Shown here: positions 55,324 through 64,000 of the stretch, piece after piece
Layout: each line of letters opens with the position of its first letter
Position numbering within the stretch: the first letter of the stretch is position 1
Assembly (NCBI GenBank): GCA_029237695.1
Contig: CM055280.1
Coordinates: forward strand, 36,850,508 to 36,914,507
Direction: 5' to 3'
Length of the DNA: 64,000 nucleotides
From: Conchocele bisecta
Lineage: Eukaryota > Mollusca > Bivalvia > Lucinida > Thyasiridae
Made by a program: the position numbers and the translations under genes
The notes under the pieces: model-generated
Told to the model about the DNA's origin: nothing
Databases searched by the model: none
Seen by the model: only the letters and a program-made list of their open reading frames with translations

Positions 55324-58017
55324 TAGCTCACCTGAGCAAAGCTCATGTGAGCTATTGTTATGGCAAAGTGTCCGTCCTCCATCGTCCGTCGTCCGTCCGT
55401 GAACATTTTCAATCATCTTCTTCTCCCGAACTGCTGAGCCGATATTGGTTAAACTTCACAGGGATGATATATGGGTGATGCCATTTCAGATTTGTTAAAA
55501 TGGAGGTCATCGACAATCCAAGATGGCCGCCATGGAAAAGTAGGTAAATCTTCTTCTCACGAACCGCCAGGCCGATTTCGACGATACTTGGTATGAATGA
55601 TCGATAGTCAGCGCTGTTTCAGATTTGTTCATATGGTTGCCCGTGGGTCAAAAATGGGCGTCGCCCGAGGGGTCAAACAGGGGTCAAATTTTATTTTTAA
55701 CCGAATATAGTCATGTAATATATCAAATCGAAGGTATTGACGAGACAATCACTCTGGAACATTTTTTGTCTAAATCATATGATTACGTCATCCAAGATGG
55801 CCACCGATAGTTCAAATGGTCATTCTTTTACTAAAGATTTCAAACATCTTTTTCTTGTAAACTGCTTGGCCGATATTGGCCAAACTTAACTGTAATGGTC
55901 TATGGTTGAAGCCTGTTCATTTTTGTTAAAATGGAGGTCATCACCAAATCCAAGATGGCCGCCATTGAGAAGTAGGTCAAATTCTTAAAAAATCTTCTTC
56001 TCGTGAATCGCCAGGCCGATTTCGACGATACTGGGTATGAATGATCGATAGTTAGCGCTGTTTCAGATTTGTTCATATGGTAGCCCCTGGGTCAAAAATG
56101 GGCGTCGCCCGAGGGGTCAAATAGGGGTAAATTTTATTTTTAACCGAATATAGTCATATAATATATCAAATTGAAGGTATTGACAGACACTCTGGATAAT
56201 TTTTTGTCTAAATCAGATGATTACGTCATCCAAGATGGCCACTGATAGTTCAAAAGGTCATTCTTTTACTAAAGATTTCAAACGTCTTTTTCTTGTGAAC
56301 TGCTTGGCCGATATTGGCCAAACTTAACTGTAATGGTCTGTGGGTGAAGCCTGTTCATTTTTGTTAAAATGGAGGTCATCACCAAATCCAAGATGGCCGC
56401 CGTTGAGAAGTAGGTCAAATTGTCAACAAATCTTCTTCTCACAAACCTCCAGGCCGATATCGACGAAACTTGGTAAGAATGATTGATAGTTACCGCTGTT
56501 TCAGATTTGTTCATATGGTGGCCCCTGGATCAAAAATGGGTGTGACCTTTAGGGGTCAAATGGGGGTCAACTTTTATTTTTGACAGAATATGGCCATATA
56601 GTATATCGGATCGAATATATATAGTATATCGGATCGAATGTATCGACGAGACGATCACTCTACAGCATGTTTTGTCTAAATCAGATGATTTTGTCATCCA
56701 AGATGGCCACCGAAAGGTAAAAAATTTGTTTTAAGATTTCAAACGTATTATTCTTGTGAACTGCTGGGCCGATATTGGCCAAACTTAACTGAAATGGTTT
56801 GTTGGTGAAGCCTGTTCATTTTTTTGTCAAAATGGAAGTCATCACCAAATCCAAGATGTCCGCCGTTGAAAAGTAGGTCAAATTGTCAAAAAATCTTCTT
56901 CTCACAAACCTCCAGGCCGATTTCGACGAAACTTGGTGTGAATGATTGATAGTTAACGCTGTTTCAGATTTGTTCATATGGTGGCCCCTGGGTCAAAAAT
57001 GGGCGTGGCCCGAGGGGTCAACTAGGGGTCAAATTATATTTTTGCCCGAATATGGTCATATAATATATCAAATCAAAGGTATCGACTAGTCGATCACTCT
57101 GGAGCATTTTTTGTCTAAATCAGATGATTTTGTCATCCAAGATGGCCATCGAAAGGTAAAAAAGTTGTTATTTTACTAAAGATTTCAAACGTATTCTTCT
57201 TGTGAACTGCTTGGCCGATATTGGCCAAACTTAACTGTGATGGTCTGTGGGTGAAGCCTGTCCATTTTTTGTTAATATGGAGGTCATCACCAAATCCAAG
57301 ATGTCCGCCGTTGAAAAGTAGGTCAAATTGTCAAAAAAATCTTCTTCTCACAAACCTCCAGGCTGATTTCGACGAAACTTGGTGTGAATGATTAATATTT
57401 AACGCTGTTTCAGATTTGTTCATATGGTGGCACCTGGGTCAAAAATGGGCGTGGCCCGAGGGGTCAACTGGGGGTCAAATTATATTTTTGACCGAATATG
57501 GTCATATAATATATCCAATCCAAGGTATCGACGAGACGATCACTCTGGAGCATGTTTTGCCAAAATCAGATGATTACGTCATCCAAGATGGCCACCGACA
57601 GGTCAAAAGGTTGTTCTTTTACTAAAGATTTCAAAGGACTTCTTCTTGTGAACTGCTTGGCCGATATTGACCAAACTTAACTGAAATTGGTTTGTTGGTG
57701 AAGCCTGTTCATTTTGTCAAAATGGAGGTCATCACCAAATCCAAGATGTCCGCCGTTGAAAAGTAGGTCAAATTGTCAAAAAAATCTTCTCACAAACTGC
57801 CAGGCCGATTTCGACGAAACTTTGTATGAATGATCGATAGTTAACGCTGATTCAGATTTGTTCATATGGTGGCACATTCGCAATATATGTTAGATCAGAA
57901 GGTACCAACAAATTCTGTGGAACATTTGAAGTTGTAAGTGAAGAGTCTTTGTGAAATCAAGATAACCGCTATGGAGGCTTTTAGGTGAGCGATACAGGCC
58001 CATTTGGGCCTCTTGTT
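55324..58017. mobile_element. Helentron-like mosaic element (CACCTGAGC family), long copy
   Basis: TAGCTCACCTGAGCAAAGCT start, GTCCGTCGTCCGTCC tract; end TTAGGTGAGCGATACAGGCC, hairpin AGGCCCATTTGGGCCT, CTTGTT. About six large monomers with CCAAGATGGCCACCGA, GACCGAATATGGTCATATAA and GAACTGCTTGGCCGATATTG. Confidence 0.8.
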
Positions 58018-58019
58018 TC

Positions 58020-59005
58020 AATTTTTGTCTAGTAGCATAAGGTCGTAAGTGCTATATACAGACTATTATCATATAATAAAACAATTATTGACTAGTGAGC
58101 CATAGAATATAATCTGATATTCTATGGCTCACTAGTCAATAATTGTATAATATGTTCGGGCCAGTGAAAATTGCTTTCGGGCCCAGGCTCGAGGTCAAGG
58201 CAGCAAATGTCCAGACTGACCACTAACTTATTACAGGTAATTTATACAGGTAAATTATTATATTACTGTAAAACATTTCCGTAAACTGTGTTGACAATAT
58301 TGTGGCAATATGTGGACCTGTGCAGATATGATATGTAGATAAATATAGGACTATTAAAAAAAATTCTACGAGCATTATTATTTTTAATTTTTAAACTTTT
58401 TGTTTCCATTTTTTTTTCTTCAAATTCTTTTTAAATTTTTGTCTGGTAGCATAAGGTCGTAAGTGCTATATACAGACTATTATCATATCATAAAACAATT
58501 ATTGACTAGTGAGCCATAGAATATAATCTGATATTATATGGCTCACTAGTCTAATATGTATAATATGTTCGGGCCAGTGAAAATTGCTTTCGGGCCCTGG
58601 CTCGAGGTCAAGGCGGGACAAGGCGAGGCATTTGATTTCACGGAATTCTTGTTTACTTATCTCCCTTTGTTGTTTCATGCCAAAGGTGTGTCGCGCGCAA
58701 GAATGACAACTCTTGCGTCGTTAATTTCTTAGTTATCTCCCTTTGTTGTTTTGTGCACTGATTTCGTGTCCGGAGCATAACTCGAACACCCTTTGGAATA
58801 TGTTCATGAAACTTCACACATGCATAGACCACGACCCTAAAGGTGTGTCGTGCAAGAATGACAACTCTAATTTTTTAGTTATCTCCCTTTGTTTTTGCGC
58901 GCACTGATTTTGTCTCCGGAGCATAACTCGAACACCCTTTTTTCAAACTACTTGTGTATCTGGTGAGGGGGATACACATGCGCTTGTCGACAAGCGTCCA
59001 TTTCT
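58020..59005. repeat. Hairpin copies 4 and 5, poly-T unit and GGAGCATAACTCGA end
   Basis: Two hairpin copies (58081-58146 and 58496-58562) around one poly-T unit, then monomers ending CATGCGCTTGTCGACAAGCG. Confidence 0.75.
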
Positions 59006-59640
59006 AGTTTTAATCAAAATCAGAAAAAATGACTGGTCGATGCTGAGCTGAGCTCAGTCTCGGCAAACACGAAAGTGTACGAATTTGGAGAATGTGCTCA
59101 GAAAGTTATATACGCCTGTGCCCAGACGGCTCGATAATATAACTGTAGCAAATAACTACGGCCTGTGCTGAATAAACTTGCCGAGTACGTACCCCGTTCA
59201 AGATTATGCTCAAAATCAGAAAAAAAAATTTGGTTAATGCCGAGTTGTGCTCCGTCTCGGCAAATCAAACTGTCAAATTTGGAGCATGGGCCCCAAAAGT
59301 TTAATAAGCATGGTGATAGAACCACAAACACCTTACGTCACCTTAGTCACTGGTCAAGCAACGCAGGTGTGCATGCTGTGTTGGTTATACACTGATTGCA
59401 TGCAAACATAGTAATCCAGCCTCGTCAGATTGTGAACTAGATAACAGACACCTGCTATATTGTTGTCATGTCTGCTGAAATGTAAATAAAAGCGGGGTAC
59501 CCAAGGGGAATGGCTGGAATTAAATTGTGTAATTATAGTATTTGCATTAAACTTACAATAAATTTGACAAAATATATAATTTTATCTCAGGCTTTTGACG
59601 TATTCGTGCAATAAATTAGTTAGATAATGTCTTCTCGTTG
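59006..59640. other. No gene seen
   Basis: Two diverged copies of CAAAATCAGAAAAAA, GTCTCGGCAAA and AATTTGGAG... at 59025-59110 and 59208-59300 suggest a small tandem duplication. Confidence 0.5.
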
Positions 59641-59757
59641 AATATGGTTAGTTAACAGCGCGTGGGGGGATTTAGCGGCTCGACGATTTCCGGCCCCCTA
59701 AATTTCCCCCATGCGCTGTTAACTAACCATATTCGACTCAAACACATTATCTAACGT
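59640..59757. repeat. Hairpin with AACAGCGC stem
   Basis: GTTAGATAATGTCTTCTCGT / GTTTGAGTCGAATATGGTTA-type arms: AATATGGTTAGTTAACAGCG faces CGCTGTTAACTAACCATATT; apex near GGCTCGACGATTTCC. Confidence 0.8.
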
Positions 59758-60120
59758 ATACATATTATTTCCATTCTCGACTCGTATGCGTGTTTTCTTA
59801 TGAATTGTCAAAAAGGGGCGGATCTTAATCCTATCACTGCCCAAATTACAGCGTATCAGAGTGGACGCTAATAACATTGTTTTGGGTCAACACTTGATTG
59901 ACAGCGTACGCCCGGGTATCAGCCTGTCACATCCGAGAATTTAATATTTTACAAAATGGTATTCGAAATGGACGTCTGGGGGGCAAAATTTTGGCGTACG
60001 ATAAAAAAAATGGACGTCCATCATATGCTTTCGGGTCGAATTTTCGACGTACGGGAGAAATTTCGAGGTGTATATTATGCCCTTACGCCACCTAATGCGA
60101 GCCCTGGTAGCCAAATTGCT

Positions 60121-63100
60121 ACAGCCACATTTCTGTCCCAACTATCCATGTATCCAGTCACAGTCACATTTCTGTCCCAACTATCCCTTTATCCAGTCAC
60201 AGTCACATTTCTGTCCCAACTATCCCTTTATCCAGTCACAGTCACATTTCCGTCCCAACTATCCCTTTATCCAGTCACATTTATGTCCCAACTATCCCTT
60301 TATCCACTGACAGCCACATTTCTGTCCCAACTATCCCTTTATCCAGTCACAGTCACATTTCTGTCCCAACTATCCCTTTATCCAGTCACATCCACATTTA
60401 TGTCCCAACTATCCCTTTATCCAGTGACAGCCACATTTCTGTCCCAACTATCCCTTTATCCAGTCACAGTCACATTTCTGTCCCAACTATCCCTTTATCC
60501 AGTCACAGCCACATTTCTGTCCGAACCTAGCTATCCCAGTTTATCCAGTCACACGTCACATTTCTGTCCCAACTATCCCTTTAACTATTCCTTCCACAGT
60601 CACATTTCTGTTCCCCAACTATCCCTTAATCCAGTTCACATTTTTGTCCAACTTATTTCTGTCCCAACTATCCCTTTATCCAGTCACAGTCACATTTCTG
60701 TCCCAACTATCCCTTTATCCAGTCAGTCACATTTCTGTCCCAACTATCCCTTTATCCAGTCACATTTATGTCCCAACTATCCCTTTATCCACTGACAGCC
60801 ACATTTCTGTCCCAACTATACTTTATTCAGTCACAGTCACATTTCTGTCCCAACTATACTTTATTCAGTCACAGTCACATTTCTGTCCCAACTATCCCTT
60901 TATCCAGTCACATCCACATTTATGTCCCAACTATCCCTTTATCCAGTGACAGCCACATTTCTGTCCCAACTATCCCTTTATCCAGTCACAGTCACATTTC
61001 TGTCCCAACTATCCCTTTACCCAGTCCCAACCCAAAATCTGTCCCAACTATCCCTTTATCCAGTCACCGCCACATTTCTGTCCTAGCTGTCCCTTTATCC
61101 AGTCACAGTCACATTTCTGTCCCAACTATCCCTTTATCCAGTCACAGTCACATTTCTGTCCCAACTATCCCTTTATCCAGTCACAGCCACATTTCTGTCC
61201 CAACTATCCCTTTATATCCAGTCACAAAAGCCACATTTCTGTCCCAACTATCCCTTTACCTCCACCAGTCACAGTCACATTTCTGTCCCAACTATCCCTT
61301 TTATTTATCCAGTCACAGTCACAATTTCTGTCCCAACTATCCCTTTATCCAGTCCACCGTCACATTTCTGTCCCAACATCACCATTTATCCCAGTCTCAG
61401 CCACATTTCTCTTGTCCCAACTATCCCTTTTATCCAGTCACAGCACATTTCTGTCCCAACTTGATCCCTTTATCCATTCACGTCACATTTCTGTCCCAAC
61501 TATCCCTTTATCCAGTCACAGTCCACATTTCTGTCCCAACTATCCCTTTGTATCCAGTCACAGACAGTTCTGTCCCAACTAATCCCTTTATTCCAGTCAC
61601 AGCCACATTTCTGGTCCCAACTATCCCTTTTAAAATATCCAGTCATCAGTCACATTTCCGTGTCCCAACTATCCTTCATCCCAGTCACAGTACCACATTT
61701 CTTGTCCCAACTATCCCTTTATCCAGTCACATTTCCTGTCCCAACTATCCCTTTCTCCAGTTCACAGAAAGACATCAGTCACAATTTCTGTCCCAAACCT
61801 ATCCCTGTATTCCAGTCAGGTCACAGTCACATTTACTGGGTCCCTCAACTATCCCTTTATATCCAGTCACAGTCACATTTCCTGTCCCCAACTATCCCAT
61901 TTAATACAGTCTCATTTCTGTCCCAACTATCCTTTATTTATCCACCCAGTCACATTTACTGTCCCAACTAAATCCCTGTATCCAGAGTCACAGTCACATT
62001 TCTGTCCCAACTAATTCCTTTATCCAGCCACTGTCCCCACATTTCTGTCCCCAACTATCCCTGAATACCCAGTCACAGGTCACATTTTGTCTGTCCCAAC
62101 TGTCCCCTTTTGGTATCCAGCCACAGTCACATTTCCTGTCCTCCAACTATCCCAATCCCGTTATCCCAGTCACAGTCACATTTCTGTTCCCAACTTATCC
62201 CTTTATCCAGTCACAAGCCACATTTGTTCTGGTCCCTCAACTATTTCCCTGTATCCAGTCACAACCACATTTCTGTCCCCAACTATCCCTTTGTATCCAG
62301 TCACAGCCCACATTTCTGTCCCAACTATCCCTTTAATCCCAATCAAACAGTCACAATTTCTGTCCCAACCTATCCCCTTCCATCCAGTCACAGTCAAACA
62401 TTTCTGTTCCCAACTATCCCTTTATCCAGTCACATTTGTGGTCCCAACTATCCCTTTATCCCCAGATCACAGTCCACATTTCTGTCCCAACTATCCCTGT
62501 ATACCAGTCTGTCATCAGTCACATTTCCTGTCCCAACTATCCCTTTATCCAGTCACAGTCACATTTCTGGTCCCAACTATCCCTTTATAACAGTCACATT
62601 TCTGTCCCAACTATCCCTTTAATCCAGCCACAGTCAGAAAAAAAACATTTCTGGGTCCCCAACTAATCCCTGTAATCCTCCAGTCACAGTCACAATTTCT
62701 GTACCAACTATTCCTTTATAGCCAGCCACATCACATTTCTGTCCCTCCAACTATCCCTGTATCCAGTCACAGTCCAAACATTTCTGTCCCAACTGTCCCG
62801 TGATTCCAGACCACAGTTCACATTTTCTGTCCCAACTATCCTTTGTTTTAGTCCTTATGTCTTAGTTACCGTCACAGTTTTCACATGTCCCCAACTAATC
62901 CCTTTAAAAATTCCAGTCACAGTCACAATTTCTGTCCCAACTATCCCTTTATCCAGGTCACATTTCCTGTCCCAACATCCGATTCCCTTTATTCCAGTCA
63001 CAGTCACAATTTGTCTGTCCCAATCTATGCCCTTTCCCATTACGAGTCAAACATTTCTGTTCCCAACCTATCCCTTTATCCAGTCACCAGCCAAGCCCCA

Positions 63101-64000
63101 TTTCTAATCCCAAACTATTCCTGAATCCAGTCCTCAAAACAAACCACATTTCTGTCCCCAACTATCCCTGTATCAAGTCACAGTCACATTTCTGTCCCAA
63201 CTAACCCTGTTATCCAGTCACAGTCACAAATAAATTTCTGTCCCAACAAATACCCTTTCATCCAGTCACTACAATCCAACATTTCATGTCCCAAACTATC
63301 CCTTTATCCCAGTGACATCCCACAATTTCTGTTTTCCAACTATCCCATTTATCCAGCTCACAGTCACATTTCTGTCCCTAACTATCCCTTTATCCAGTCA
63401 GACCGCCACATTTATGTCCTAGCTGTCCCTTTTATCCAGTCACAAGTCACATTTCTGTCCCTCCCAACTATCCCTTTATCCCGTCACAGTCACATTTCCT
63501 GTCCCAACTTTAATCCCTTTGTTACCGAGTCCACATTTCTGTCCCAACCTATCCCTTTTATCAGTACAGCCACATTTGTCAGATCCCAACTTATTCCCTT
63601 TTGTATCCAGTCACAACACATTTCTGTCACTACTAGTTTCCCTTTATACCAGTCCCAAAAACCAGTCGCATTTCCTTTGTCCCAACTATCCACTTTATCC
63701 AGTCAGTCACATTGCCTGTCCCAACTAACCCTTTTATCCAGTCACTTTATGTCTAAAACTATCCCTTTATCCTCTGACAGCAACATTTCCCTTTGTTCCC
63801 AACTATTACCTTTATTCAGTCACAGTCCAAATTTACTGTCCCAACTTTACTTGATTCCCAGGCACAGTTTCAATTTCCTGTCCCAACTATCCCTTTGATC
63901 CCGTCACTTCCACATGTATGTCCCAACTATAACTTTATCCTAGGTGACAGCACATTTCTGTCCCTATCGATCCCTTTATCGTCAAGTCCACTTTTCTGTC
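60121..64000. repeat. 39-bp satellite array, runs off the window
   Basis: Unit CACATTTCTGTCCCAACTAT plus CCCTTTATCCAGTCACAGT; roughly 100 units. Because 39 is a multiple of 3, clean stretches stay open and read as FLSQLSLYPVTVT repeats; this is not evidence of a gene. Units are regular to about 61.0 kb, then carry more and more one- to few-base insertions and deletions. Confidence 0.95.

Noticed and set aside
60768..61904. 378-residue open frame
   Set aside because: Result of a 39-bp unit being a multiple of three; several frames are open at once and indels break it further on.

Overview
The window is animal nuclear DNA, most likely from a bivalve mollusc. The reasons are a gene split by long repeat-filled introns with GT/AG junctions, a tRNA-derived SINE, many AT-rich fold-back elements, and mosaic repeats carrying GTCCGTC tracts and TGACCTTGACC motifs of the kind seen in clam and mussel genomes. 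The species is not determined. No bacterial-style genes, rRNA, CRISPR or confident free-standing tRNA genes were seen.

One host gene is supported, on the + strand: a ROCO-family protein (leucine-rich repeats, then a Roc GTPase domain, then the start of COR), similar in layout to MFHAS1- and LRRK-type proteins. Six coding exons join without breaking frame: 3382-4824, 7537-7682, 8831-8999, 28857-29046, 35718-35943 and 36702-36865. They encode 779 residues plus one base of the next codon. The remaining exons (rest of COR and anything after it) were not found before 64000, so the gene is 3'-incomplete here and its last visible intron would exceed 27 kb.

Layout. 1-3360: upstream repeats and a hairpin just before the start codon. 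3382-8999: exons 1-3 with short introns. 9000-28856: a 19.9 kb intron filled with TTAA-flanked fold-back elements, GGGGCCCGTTTCAC palindromes, a 25-bp satellite, a (TATAGTTG)-like array and mosaic elements ending in CTTGTT. 28857-36865: exons 4-6; intron 4 carries a 3.9 kb DNA transposon (31532-35412) with 25-bp terminal inverted repeats, seven copies of a subterminal motif and a decayed protein-coding region. 36866-60110: no host exons seen, only palindromes, mosaic repeats, T- and C-tracts and a partly duplicated block (about 43.2-47.0 and 48.5-51.3 kb). 60121-64000: a 39-bp tandem array running off the end, increasingly ragged toward the window edge.

The most interesting signals are: (1) exons 5 and 6 are each preceded by two decayed copies of their own first 40-55 bases including the splice acceptor, and the acceptors of exons 2 and 3 lie at the ends of related intron repeats, so exon/intron borders of this gene have been duplicated repeatedly; (2) the 3.9 kb transposon with its subterminal motif set; (3) a shared design across unrelated-looking mosaic repeats (subterminal inverted repeat, GTCCGTC tract, tandem core, terminal hairpin, CTTGTT) that resembles non-autonomous Helentron/pearl-type elements.
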